Shown here: positions 36,501-46,191 of the stretch, piece by piece | Numbering within the stretch: the first letter of the stretch is position 1 | Layout of the letters: each line of letters opens with the position of its first letter | Assembly: GCA_964247055.1 (NCBI GenBank) | Contig: OZ176050.1 | Coordinates: 7,068,001-7,132,000, forward strand | Source of the DNA: Paragordius varius | Taxonomy: Eukaryota > Nematomorpha | Direction: 5' to 3' | DNA: 64,000 nucleotides | The notes under the pieces: generated by a model | Seen by the model: only the letters and a program-made list of their open reading frames with translations | Databases searched by the model: none | What the model was told of the DNA's origin: nothing | Translations under genes and position numbers: made by a program

Positions 36501-37236
36501 TTTTTTTTCATCCTCATACATTGATGAAAGTATGGGGCGGAATTTTAGCCGATTATCTAAGAGGTATGCTAAAACACCGGCCCGTGATGGAGTTGATAAA
36601 CTCATAGTTGAATATAAGGAGCAAATAAAATTAATACATTTTTCGTGTGCCTCATCATATTTGATAAATGCATCAAAGATATTATCTAAAAGTTTGGTGA
36701 CTTTTTTAATAAAATCCGATCCTTGTTCCAATCCAGGAAAAGTGCCCAACAATATGCCACTCAAGCATTGGTTAATTAGAAAACATGTTTTTTTATCTTG
36801 TAATAAGGGTAAGATTAAATAATTTTCATATAAATGTAAAATTATTGGTTTTGTTGCAAGTGATGTTTTGCAGAATAATGGAAAAATTCCAAAAGTAAAA
36901 AATGTATAATTCTAATATAATTAAACAATATACTTCAATCAAACGATCCTGCCCAATAGTTTTAAATATTTGCTCATATATTTGCAAAGCTTTGACATGA
37001 ACTCCGCTTGGTAAGGCTGGATGTAAACATTGAGCCAATCTTTTACTCAATACCAAAATCTTAGGAATGTTTTGCAAGTGTGGGTAGGTTAAGATTAACT
37101 ATATTATATAAAATCATACTTTTTGGATTTTTCCAAGAACTGATATTAAATCTGGCCATTCTTCAGTGTTTTCAAAACTTTTCAGAATCTTGTCCATAAA
37201 ATTTTCATAATTTTTAAAGTCCTTTTTAGATTCCAT
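24599..37236 (-). CDS. DOP1: DOP1 (Dopey) family protein, 14 exons, 3108 residues
   Basis: DOP1 proteins act with MON2 in endosome-Golgi trafficking. Exons: 37236-37120, 37098-36934, 36911-36372, 35904-32011, 31956-31693, 31624-29768, 29675-29408, 29034-28268, 27624-27497, 27392-27022, 26792-26628, 26374-26152, 25818-25612, 24959-24599. Every junction is GT-AG, phases match throughout, and the total of 9327 nt is exactly 3109 codons. The N-terminus has the hallmark [20 protein letters not shown] at about residues 57-76, then LYENYL and [11 protein letters not shown]. The C-terminus has PYLRER, LPDIQEKIVDY at about 2842-2852, and [17 protein letters not shown]. The giant exon 4 encodes 1298 residues, including Ser/Thr/Asn-rich stretches. 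The protein is longer than its human relatives (about 2300-2470). The first two introns are only 21 and 22 nt; later ones are 54-652 nt. Confidence 0.93.
36912..36933 (-). other. 22-nt intron, DOP1 intron 2
   Basis: It begins GTATAT and ends TATATTAG. Excision in phase 0 joins DRLIE to [14 protein letters not shown] and on to [14 protein letters not shown], a block colinear with the corresponding N-terminal region of DOP1. Because 22 is not a multiple of three, reading through would destroy this block. Confidence 0.9.
37099..37119 (-). other. 21-nt intron, DOP1 intron 1
   Basis: It begins GTATGATT and ends ATAATATAG. An in-frame TGA lies within it (GTA TGA), so it must be removed for translation. 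Excision joins VLGKIQK to [13 protein letters not shown], matching the DOP1 pattern in which LGKLxK precedes IPKxLxxSKRL. Confidence 0.9.
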
Positions 37237-37256
37237 ATGATTGTTACAGCATAAAA

Positions 37257-37469
37257 TTATAGCATTCCTAAAAACAGTATAAATGCAAATAGTATAAATT
37301 GGCCGAATACATAGAATTTGGATTTTGATTTTCTATATAAAACTTTGCAATTTCTAATCAAACAAAATATCATCATGTATGCGCCAAAAAGGCTGGAAAG
37401 CATTATGCATAATGCCAATATGGACCTGGGGTCTAAAACCACCAAAAACTGTCGAATTACAGTGCGCAA
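37257..37469 (-). CDS. Possible small membrane-protein ORF upstream of DOP1
   Basis: A 70-codon frame without ATG at its start (GTG at the boundary) contains a protein-like segment with DPRSILALCIMLSSLFGAYM and two hydrophobic stretches. It ends 20 nt upstream of the DOP1 ATG. It could be the tail of an upstream exon or a chance frame; the opposite strand is also open at 37318-37563. I recognise neither. Confidence 0.2.
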   Translation of the reverse strand: MRTVIRQFLVVLDPRSILALCIMLSSLFGAYMMIFCLIRNCKVLYRKSKSKFYVFGQFILFAFILFLGML

Positions 37470-37563
37470 ATTTATGCTGGATATACATTGTTATTGGCCG
37501 ATTTGTTATATAGCGTCTGTATTAAACAAATTTCGGCCATTATTAAATAAACAAATAATTTAA

Positions 37564-38230
37564 AATATAGAAAAGTTGTTGTCTTTTCTGTCTATTCTAT
37601 TGGCACTCCCACAACTATAAATGCGAATAGGTCGGCATATATGTGTATATTACAATGAAATGGGTTTTATGGAAATTTAAGTCGTTTATATACTGGTCAT
37701 GCTTGCAAACGTCATGAAGTAAGCTCCAACAAACCTTTTATATAATTTAAATTTTAGAACAAAGAATGCCCTTCTAGAAAAATGTTGTTAGAAATAATCT
37801 AGCTCACAAGTATTAAACTGCTCACTGGCCGCATGATACTTTTTGATCTACTTAGTTGGAATATATTCAGGGGTCTAAATATCTTCTCAGAAATATATTT
37901 GAACAAAAATATGGATGCTTTTAGTGAATCCGGTTTTGAGCCTTAGAGACACTTAAAAGATAAACTGTCTTTATGTAATTGCACCATATAGGAAAATCGC
38001 AAATTTGACACATCTAAACAAAGAATTTCGGAGGCTACATGTTTTAAAAAATAATAATATTTAATTGCAAACTATAGTGGATTATGATTATCAATATCCA
38101 TATTAGATTGTTCAAACGTAGTGGTTATAACAAAAAAAATTAAAGTTACACAGACAAATCGTAAAAACATAAATACAGATATTTTTCAAAAGACAACCAT
38201 ATTATTGAACCTTAAGTTATCCTATATAAA
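37564..38230. other. Intergenic stretch with a solo transposon-end fragment
   Basis: AT-rich DNA. The segment near 38160-38205 resembles the terminal region of the mariner-like element at 22241-22766 (shared TTTTTCAAAAGACAACCATA). Otherwise nothing is recognisable. Confidence 0.35.
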
Positions 38231-38233
38231 TAA

Positions 38234-38813
38234 CACTGTGCAATAAAATATGGGGTCAATTTTCTGGACTCGATTTTCTAAATATTTTCTGATTCCTTAT
38301 AGTATTGTGATCAGATTTGCGTAAAAATTTTTTATACTTTCCCAGCTCGTTTTCAAGATATGGGACTTTTTCCATATTTGGACATATCCAAAATTTTCTT
38401 GTTTGTAAATATTTTTCGCTATGTAAACGAATAATATGTGGCTTACATAAGTATTTTTACAGGAAATTACCAATTTATCTTCGAAATAAAAAAAAAATTT
38501 ACTGAAAATATTCAATACTTTTTGTTTTAGGGGGCAAAAACCCTCAAAAATTGGGTAACTTAACATTTTTTCACACAAAATTTTTTTATCAATTTATTAA
38601 ATCAAAACAAACTTTATTATATGTTCTTGGATGTTGATAATGTTTGTTTAAATATAAATATCACTTTGTAATAGCTTTGTGGACTTTTATTTTTAAAAAT
38701 AAATTTAATTTTTACAGCTTTTTTGCTGCTTTTTTTATGTAAAAAATAATTTAATTTAGTCAGCTGTAAATACTAATTTCATTTTTTCATCTGAAATTTT
38801 TAAATATTTCCCT
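38234..38813. repeat. Left terminal inverted repeat
   Basis: Inverted copy of 45123-45684. Shared landmarks include the TCTGGACTCGATTTTCTAAA block near the outer end and CTGTAAATACTAATTTCATT near the inner end. An outward-facing 93-codon frame is open in both arms; since the arms are nearly identical and AT-rich and the frame starts at TTG, I do not regard it as a gene. Confidence 0.85.
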
Positions 38814-39212
38814 CATTTTAATACACTTTATATCATCTTTTTCATCAAGAATATTTTATTATATCAATATGTACAAAAAAAAATATAATTCTAACCCAAG
38901 TAATATATATATATATATCTATATATATAGGGTGTCCAACCGATAAAAATATAGTTTGCCACATCTGTGGACAATACACAAAAAAAACTAATCGGCTAAA
39001 CATTACCATTTACATAAAAAAACTCTTTTTTTTATATTTCAAACTTATTATGGGGGACCTCGATAAGAATTGGGCCCCGAACATCGTATGTCGGACATGT
39101 AGCTTTAGTTTAGGAGCATGGTACCACAAAACCGGACCTGGACTCCCTTGGGGTATCCCTATGATATGGCGAGAGCCGAAATCTCATTCCGAATGTTATT
39201 TTTGTGCAGTTC

Positions 39213-42200
39213 CAAAACCATATATTATTATTACATTACATGTTTTCACTCGTGAGAGCGGTCATGTTATACAACCTGTCTCGCCATAAAACTCTATCTA
39301 TGGCGTCCTCTGCATTAAGCTCGTATTCTGCTAGCTCTCTTTTTACTGTATCTATCCATTTTGTTTTAGGCCGCCCTCGTCCTCGTTTTCCCTCAACTAT
39401 ATAACCATCTATTATTTTTGCAATATAATTAGAATCTCTCCTTTCAATGTGCCCGAACCAACGTAGCCTATTTTTTGACATTCTTTCCACTATTGGTTTA
39501 ATATCTGTGCTCCCACGAATAAATCTATTCTCGATTCTGTCCTTTCTAGTTACCCCACACATCATTCTGAGCATTTTCATTTCAGTCACGTTAAATTGTC
39601 TTTCTTCGGATTTTTTGACACCCCATGTCTGTGAATTATACATCATTGAGGGCTGGACAACTGAACTGTAAATCTTACCTTTCACTCTAACATCAATATT
39701 TCGATCGCATAATACGCTCGAAATTTTCTTCCAATTTACCCAGCTGCTCTTTATTCTTAAATTAATATCGTCAGTTAACGAACCATCTGCACTTAACATA
39801 GCTCCCAGATATTTGCAACTTTCTTTACCCTTCAGAACCCAACTATCATCAACTACCATTTCATGTTGTGGACCCCCAAAAGTAATAAGTTCGGTTTTTG
39901 CTTTGTTTACTTTCAGACCATATTGATCCAGCATAACAACCCATCTGTTTACCGTTCGCTTTAACTCAATTAATGAATCAGACAAGATGATTATGTCATC
40001 TGCATACATTAAGTACCATCCTGAACTCACATTAACAACCTTGGCTACCTCGTCCATACAAATTATAAACAATAAGGGGCTGAGTGATGAGCCTTGGTAG
40101 ACTCCATGCTTTATTGAAAAGGGCTCTGATAAACCTTGTGGAGTTTTAATCCTGGAGGTGTGTGATTCGTACATTATTTGTAACAACTTAATATAACTTT
40201 CTGGCACCTTTTTACGACGGAGACTCCACCAAATAGTTTCTCTAGGAATCCTGTCAAACGCCTTCTCTATATCAATCAAAACCCCGTGTAATTCTTTCTT
40301 TTTTTCAATGTGTTTTTCAATCAACCTCCTAACCGCATGTATAGGATCTACTGTTGACTTTCCTGGCATGAAACCAAATTGATTTCCTTCTATAGATATC
40401 ATTTTCCTGATTCGCTTTTCAATTATTTTTTCAAACAATTTCATAGTGTGCGACATAAGTTTTATCCCTCTATAGTTACTACATTCATTTATATCACCTT
40501 TTCCTTTAAATAAAGGCACAGTTAAACTTTCCTTCCATTCAACCGGGATTTCATACGTTGAAACAACTTTATTAAATACACGCTCCAAAAAATTTAATCC
40601 AGAATTTCCAAGCACTTTCCAACAATTTATATTTATGTCGTCCGATCCTACAGCTTTGTTGTTTGGCATTTCTAACAAATTAGATTCTACTTCCTTTTGT
40701 GTAATTGCTTCGATTGGTCTATCAGTAGCTTCAACTGTATTTGGCAAAAATATCTCGCCTACCCCTTCATCTAAACTCACAAAGTACTCTTTCCATCTTT
40801 TTAATATTTCTACATTTTCGCACAGCAAGCTTCCATCTTTTCCTTTTATTGCAGTCGCATAACCTGGCAAATCCATCCTGCGTTTATTCCTTTGCTGCGC
40901 AACTTTATACACTTTGTTTAAACCTTGCTTACTATTTAACTCATCATAAAATAAATTCATTTTTTCTTTCTTAACCTGACCGACTAATTTTTTCAATTCC
41001 TTATTTAAACTTTTATACTTATCTCTATCATCATCATTCCTTGTATGTCTCCATTTGTCAAAAGCCTTACCTTTTTCTCGTGACATCAATTTTATTCTTT
41101 CATCGTAAAGCCAAGCCTCTCTGTATACTTGAGATTTTCCGCCTTTTAATCCACAAACTAGAGTTCCTGCCTTTTTGATTAACTGACTTACTTTATCCCA
41201 ATCACCATTTAACCCTCCATCCTCGGATAACCGTATTTCTTTTATAAAAGCCTGCCTTTTTTCGGATAATTTCTCCCACTTAATACTTTTTAATCTCTTT
41301 GAATAAGAACCACTTTGTTTAGACTTTTCTTTCACGAAAAATTTACAAATAAGTAAATTATGTTGCGAACTAACCTCTAAGTTTGGCACGACCTTACAAT
41401 CTATCACAAGCTTCAATAAATCTCTTGGAACAAGTATAAAATCTATTTGAGATTTGTTTATGCCGCTCTTAAAAGTTACTAGATGACTCTCTCTTTTTTC
41501 GAAAAACGTGTTCGCTATCGCCAAATTGTGAGATTGTGCAAATCTGAGCAAATTAATTCCTTCCTCGTTTCTTTCTCCATAAGAATGTCCCCCGTGCCAT
41601 ATTTCAAAAGATTCCCTTTTTGAACCAAGATGACCATTAAAATCCCCACATAAAAACTTGACTCTGAGCTGAGGGAGAGCGACTATTTTTTTATCTAAAG
41701 TCTCGTAAAATTGCTCCTTTTCTTGTTTGGGTAAACCTATTTGCGGGGCATATATACTAAATACCGTTATGACCTCGTTACCTACCAAAATATCTAAATT
41801 CATGATTCGGCTGTTATAGCGTCTAACCTCTTTAACCTGATTGGACAATTTGGGATTAATGATAATTGCCACTCCATTTCGTCCGCCACTTTCACCTGAG
41901 TAATATAGTCGATAATTCTCTTCCAAAGTCCTTGCTCCGTTTCCGCGGTAACGAGTCTCTTGTAATGCCAAAATATCAATATGTTTAACTTTCATTATTC
42001 TCACAATATCATTTAACTTACTTTTCAATGAACCAACATTTAAACTAGCAAAATACAAACAACCCGTATTCCTTTTCATTCTCTTTGTATTATTGGCCAC
42101 AACACCAAAACCGCGGCTGGCCAGGCCTGACCGGTTATTACTATACACATCAATATTCATTTGACAGCTTTAAACAAACAAAATAAAATAATAAAATTGA

Positions 42201-42600
42201 AGTGTCGAACTAATTATGACAAATTGATAGATGTTAAAAAAAATAAAAATAAAAACCTAGGCTATAGGTATAAACGGAAATTATATTTCGCAATAAAAAA
42301 AAATATTAAAGCAAAAATTATGTATAAAACAATATAAATCAAAGGTTATTTTATGTGTCATAGTAAAAAATAAAATAAATAGTGCTACAATACTTATCCA
42401 AGAATACGATCTATATATTTAAGAGGATATTAATAGGCAAATTATAGGAAAAGGCCAACGGTAAGTCCTACGTCCAAAAACAAAATGGGAATAGGTATGT
42501 TATAACAAATTTTAAAGTATAGGATAAGTGATAAAAGATAGAATAAACTTTGAAGATAAATAGATAAGAATTTAGAATTTTATCTATATAATTAATATTA
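39213..42600 (-). mobile_element. RTE-clade LINE inserted in the transposon gene
   Basis: The 3' end follows the ORF stop almost directly with a short TAATGTAATAATAATA tail (plus strand 39223-39238), as is usual for RTE elements, which have little 3' UTR. The 5' boundary is not sharp; sequence resuming the host transposon gene begins near 42605. The insertion separates the CYFC block from the YPNFSCAIRPV block of the host gene, so it is younger than that transposon copy. No convincing target duplication could be fixed. Confidence 0.75.
39236..42160 (-). CDS. RTE-type LINE ORF: endonuclease and reverse transcriptase
   Basis: A single intact frame of 974 codons begins at ATG 42160. The APE-type endonuclease spans about residues 35-275, with NVGSL, LQETRY (catalytic Glu about 68), SIYAPQ, CGDFNGHLG, QIDFILV and SSQHNLL (family SDHxxL, with the Asp changed). 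The reverse transcriptase spans about 540-790, with NYRGIKLM, LIDIEKAFDRIPRE, GVYQGSSLSPLLF and the catalytic MYADD at about 718-722. The C-terminus carries LRWFGHIERR and GKRGRGRPKTKWID, typical of RTE-like elements of invertebrates. No stop interrupts it, so it is a recent insertion and possibly still coding-competent apart from the endonuclease SDH variant. Confidence 0.88.
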   Translation of the reverse strand: MNIDVYSNNRSGLASRGFGVVANNTKRMKRNTGCLYFASLNVGSLKSKLNDIVRIMKVKHIDILALQETRYRGNGARTLEENYRLYYSGESGGRNGVAIIINPKLSNQVKEVRRYNSRIMNLDILVGNEVITVFSIYAPQIGLPKQEKEQFYETLDKKIVALPQLRVKFLCGDFNGHLGSKRESFEIWHGGHSYGERNEEGINLLRFAQSHNLAIANTFFEKRESHLVTFKSGINKSQIDFILVPRDLLKLVIDCKVVPNLEVSSQHNLLICKFFVKEKSKQSGSYSKRLKSIKWEKLSEKRQAFIKEIRLSEDGGLNGDWDKVSQLIKKAGTLVCGLKGGKSQVYREAWLYDERIKLMSREKGKAFDKWRHTRNDDDRDKYKSLNKELKKLVGQVKKEKMNLFYDELNSKQGLNKVYKVAQQRNKRRMDLPGYATAIKGKDGSLLCENVEILKRWKEYFVSLDEGVGEIFLPNTVEATDRPIEAITQKEVESNLLEMPNNKAVGSDDININCWKVLGNSGLNFLERVFNKVVSTYEIPVEWKESLTVPLFKGKGDINECSNYRGIKLMSHTMKLFEKIIEKRIRKMISIEGNQFGFMPGKSTVDPIHAVRRLIEKHIEKKKELHGVLIDIEKAFDRIPRETIWWSLRRKKVPESYIKLLQIMYESHTSRIKTPQGLSEPFSIKHGVYQGSSLSPLLFIICMDEVAKVVNVSSGWYLMYADDIIILSDSLIELKRTVNRWVVMLDQYGLKVNKAKTELITFGGPQHEMVVDDSWVLKGKESCKYLGAMLSADGSLTDDINLRIKSSWVNWKKISSVLCDRNIDVRVKGKIYSSVVQPSMMYNSQTWGVKKSEERQFNVTEMKMLRMMCGVTRKDRIENRFIRGSTDIKPIVERMSKNRLRWFGHIERRDSNYIAKIIDGYIVEGKRGRGRPKTKWIDTVKRELAEYELNAEDAIDRVLWRDRLYNMTALTSENM

Positions 42601-43179
42601 ATAAAAAAAACAAAAAACCTATCGAATATCCAAACTTTTCCTGCGCAATTCGTCCTGTTTATCATTCCACTGATCTTCCCGTACCACCATCTCCAACCAT
42701 TCATATGGATTTATTTGATATGATGGATGATACTGATTTGGAGTTTTATCAGCAAGATATAAAGGATACTCATAAATTAAGTGGCACTGAGGTCATATCC
42801 CTAATCAAAAAGTTGCATCTCTCTAAACGGTATTTTTAGAAAAAATAATAGATTTGCGCATTTTATAATTTATTTTATTTTTCTTAAACTGAAATGCGTT
42901 AAATATATAAGTTAAATTTTGTATTTATCTTTGAATACGCTAAATATTTTTTTAATATATTATTATATTAGGTCGTCCGAACTTATGGTGTGGACTATTA
43001 ATCGAAAGAATTTAACTGACATCAATATAACCAGTTTTCGGAATAGAGGAATAAATTTCCGAAAATATATTTCCGAAAACAGTTATTTATCATGGTGTCA
43101 TGATATAATTGGCTTAATGCAGGAAATGAATTATCCATATGATTCATCACAATGGGTATTATTTCTAGACGCTTCTCAG

Positions 43180-43203
43180 GTATATAATATTTTACATCTT
43201 TAG
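43180..43203 (+). other. 24-nt intron in the transposon gene
   Basis: Begins GTATATAATA and ends CATCTTTAG. Excision joins FLDASQ to ESLKAFF in phase 0, matching the family pattern FIDSSK followed by SLKAVLL. Confidence 0.7.
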
Positions 43204-43361
43204 GAAAGTTTGAAGGCATTTTTTTGGACCGTGCCGGAGAGCACAGGCCAATATTAATAGCATTCAGCCGAGTTTATAGGGAAACCTATGATAATTTTAA
43301 AAATATTTTGCAACTCCTCCGATACAACTTCCATTATTGGCATGTAACAGGGGATTATAAA

Positions 43362-43388
43362 GTTTCTAAAATTCTAATATTTTTATAG
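43362..43388 (+). other. 27-nt intron in the transposon gene
   Basis: Begins GTTTCTAAA and ends TTTTTATAG. Excision joins GDYK to VMGLLYGIQKG, matching the family block GDLKVxALLLGxQxG. A CTAAT near the middle is a candidate branch site. Confidence 0.75.
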
Positions 43389-43712
43389 GTCATGGGACTG
43401 CTTTACGGAATACAGAAAGGATTTCCTAAATTCTTTTGTCCTTTGTGTGAGTGGGACTCGCGGGACACCGATAACCATTACACAAAAAAAAATTGGCCCG
43501 CCAGAACTTATGAAGTTGGGCCCAAGAATCAGACTAATTCTCCATTAATATCAGCTAACAAATTTGTTTTGCCGCCATTGCACACACTGCTTGGATTGGC
43601 CAAAACATTTTTGTGCAGTCTCGATAAAAATGGCGAAGCTTGGGCCCATTACTTCAGGAAGTTCAGGATGACGCCTGCCAAAATTAACGCCGCAGTTTTG
43701 ATAGGGCCGCAG

Positions 43713-43733
43713 GTATTATACTTTTAATTTTAG
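43713..43733 (+). other. 21-nt intron in the transposon gene
   Basis: Begins GTATTATAC and ends TTAATTTTAG. Excision joins IGPQ to VTNLFNDVMFES in phase 0, where the family reads GPQIRxLLxDxxF. Confidence 0.75.
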
Positions 43734-44448
43734 GTTACGAATCTTTTCAATGATGTTATGTTTGAATCTAAAATGCAACCCAAAGAAAAAGCGTCATGGG
43801 TTGCATTGCGAACTTTTTCTCAAAATTTTTTGGGAAATACAAAAAATAAGAACCATCTGGATTTAGGCAATCGTTTAATCGATTCTTTCAATAGGATGGG
43901 TATGTATGTTATAATACATTTGTTTTTTAAACATTTATATTAATTATTATCCTATAGGATGCCGCATGAGTCTAAAGCTCCATATGGTGGATTCCCATCT
44001 ACATTTTTTTCCAAAAGACTCAATTAGTGACCAAAGAGGAGAAAAGGGTCACCAGCTTTTGAAACCCTTCGAAAAAACCTATCGAAACAATATAAATTTA
44101 ATTTGCGATTATATATATATATGAATAAATAAATTATTATTTTATTTTTTCTACTAATTTACTTTATTATTCTAGATTAGATTATCCGTGTCTTAAAATC
44201 TTTTGACCAAAATATATTCTAAATATTCACTCTAATAACTGAATATAATTAGGATTTGCATATAGTTCAATATAATATGATGAAATTATTTATTAATGGT
44301 ATATTTTATTAGGCATATTCTTCAATTTTCTCTGCACAGTCGTCCATATTGAAAGCTAATCTATTAGCTGATGTGATATACAAATTGTTGCGATTGGGTA
44401 CTTTGTCATGATAATATAACTACCTATTAATAAAATACTTATATGTGG

Positions 44449-44560
44449 CAGACGCCAAAATCGAATTGGTAAATAATTTTAAATACTTGGGCGATGTCAT
44501 ACATTGTCTAGGTGGAATAAACAAATCAGTTAAATATAGATCCCAACAGGTTGGGGTAAA
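44449..44560 (+). mobile_element. LINE C-terminal relic
   Basis: A short frame reads IELVNNFKYLGDVIHCLGGI, then NKSVKYR, which is the FxYLGxxxxxxGG region that follows the reverse transcriptase domain in many LINEs. Nothing else of the element is seen. It lies inside the 7.45-kb transposon. Confidence 0.65.
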
Positions 44561-45122
44561 ATACCATTAACTTAAATTTATGCTTAAACATATATCAGCA
44601 AAAAACAAAGGTTGATTAGAGTTGTTGATAAGCGACAATAGTTTAAATTAAATGAAACGTTAACGACAAAAAATAATTTAACTGAAGAGACGATAACCCA
44701 AATAAAATTTTTAAGAATATATGGTTAAAATTATTAAAAATATAATTTAGTATATGAGGGTGCTTTCCTTTGATTTCCCTGTGGCATACCTGTTCCCTAA
44801 ACAACTGAAATTTTATAGGTGATTAAACTATTTTAAAAAAGAATTCATTTCCGAGTATCGTAAAACTTCATCAGGGTAATAAGCTTCTTTAGATTGCACT
44901 CTTGACAAAGAGGGAATCATCCATATCCCTAAAGTATATATATATATATAATGTATTTGATGGTATCAAGGTGTTTTCTTCTCTTATCTAAAAGGCAGAC
45001 GATTTTTCCGATTCAGAATTCAATCACAAATTTATATAAGAATCATTGTCCATTTTATATTATTTTAAAATATTTAAAAATGAAGCAAACGAATCAACAT
45101 ATCTGCCACCATATATGGTCAA

Positions 45123-45684
45123 AATTTAAAAATTTCAGATGAAAAAATGAAATTAGTATTTACAGCTGACTAAATTAAATTATTTTTTACATAAAAAAAG
45201 CAACAAAAAAGCTGTAAAAATTAAATTTATTTTTTAAAATAAAAGTCCACAAAGCTATTACAAAGTGATATTTATATTTAAACAAACATTATCAACATCC
45301 AAGAACATATAATAAAGTTTGTTTTGATTTAATAAATTGATAAAAAATATTTGTGTGAAAAAATGTTTAGTTACCCAATTTTTGAGGGTTTTTGCCCCCT
45401 AAAACAAAAAGTATTGGATATTTTAAGTAAATTTTTTTTTTATTTTGAAGATAAATTGGTAATTTCTTGTAAAAATACTTATGTAAGCCACATATTATTC
45501 GTTTACATAGCGAAAAATATTTACAAACAAGAAAATTTTGGATATGTCCAAATATGGAAAAAGTCCCATATCTCGAAAACGAGCTGGGAAAGTAAAAAAA
45601 TTTTTTACGCAAATCTGATCACAATACTATAAGGAATCAGAAAATATTTAGAAAATCGAGTCCAGAAAAAGTTGTGTCACAGTG
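45123..45684. repeat. Right terminal inverted repeat
   Basis: Inverted copy of 38234-38813. The two arms differ by scattered substitutions and small indels, mostly in the outermost 35 bp and in homopolymer runs. Confidence 0.85.
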
Positions 45685-45687
45685 TAA

Positions 45688-46187
45688 TTTAATCACAATT
45701 TCAAAATATACCATTTGCACTTTTAGAGTATCCTTAAACATAGTTGGTCTATTCTTTAAACATTTTAAAGTGGTCGTTGGACATTTCAAGCCAAGAAACA
45801 AGTTTGCCCAATTTAAGTTGGTGTATAAATTTTTAGATTACGAGTGTAACCGTAATTTATGCATATAATTGATTATCTTTTATATTTTTACCTAATATCT
45901 TGGTTTTTTAGTATTTTTTCATTCAAAATTATTTTTTTTATATAAAACAATTTCTTTTGCTACGAAATATATGAAATTGTATTAATGACCTCTTAATGTT
46001 GTTAACGAACAATTGATAACCCGTAATTAAATATTTTTTGATGACATTAAAATTTTATTGATATTAAAACATTCAAAAAATTAATAAAATATATTGTTTC
46101 AATAAGAAAAAAATTAATGATAATTTGAAAATTTAGGTGAAAATATAAAATAGGTTAAAAAAGATATGATAGATACACATGGTGTAA
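45688..46187. other. Intergenic stretch without recognisable features
   Basis: AT-rich DNA between the large transposon and the TTAA-flanked element. No repeat, gene or RNA is evident. Confidence 0.35.
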
Positions 46188-46191
46188 TTAA

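Larger units (their letters stand above)
38955..44124 (+). pseudogene. Transposon-encoded protein of an unnamed widespread family, interrupted
   Basis: Blocks occur in family order: CHICGQYTKK and GDLDKNWAPNIVCRTC and MIWREPKSHSECYFC (38955-39205); after the LINE insertion, EYPNFSCAIRPV (about 42630-42660) and LSGTEVISLIKKLHLSKR (to 42829); then exons 42972-43179 (RNRGINFRKY, LMQEM, WVLFLDAS), 43204-43361 (SLKAFF to GDYK), 43389-43712 (MGLLYGIQKGFPKFFCPLCE, LPPLHTLLGLAKTFL, IGPQ), 43734-43899 and 43958-44124 (MSLKLHMVDSHLHFF, RGEKGHQ). I know these blocks from many invertebrate genomes as an uncharacterised family linked to mobile DNA; the CxxC-type pairs suggest zinc binding. The copy is inactive: the RTE insertion splits it and one apparent frame interruption lies in the 43204-43361 exon. 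The N-terminal start is not determined. Confidence 0.75.
38234..45684. mobile_element. 7.45-kb DNA transposon with long TIRs, CACTGTG ends
   Basis: Left terminus CACTGTGCAATAAAATATGG; reverse complement of the right terminus CACTGTGACACAACTTTTTC. After the first 35 bp the arms become nearly identical and run for about 560-580 bp (left to about 38813, right from about 45123). The flanking 3 bp are TAA on both sides (38231-38233 and 45685-45687). Inside is one transposon-type gene on the plus strand (38955-44124), interrupted by an RTE LINE, plus a small LINE relic. CACTG termini with a 3-bp duplication are compatible with CACTA/CMC-type elements, but the encoded protein is not one I can assign firmly to that superfamily. 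Confidence 0.8.

Noticed and set aside
38297-38578. 93-codon frame found in both arms of the long terminal inverted repeat, facing outward
   Set aside because: The arms are nearly identical, so conservation of the frame is not independent evidence. It starts at TTG and its composition (Phe, Lys, Tyr, Ile) is what AT-rich DNA gives by chance.
39050-39289. A plus-strand 79-codon frame read as one small gene
   Set aside because: Only the part up to about 39213 matches the transposon protein family; the rest is antisense to the LINE. It is a fragment of the split transposon gene.
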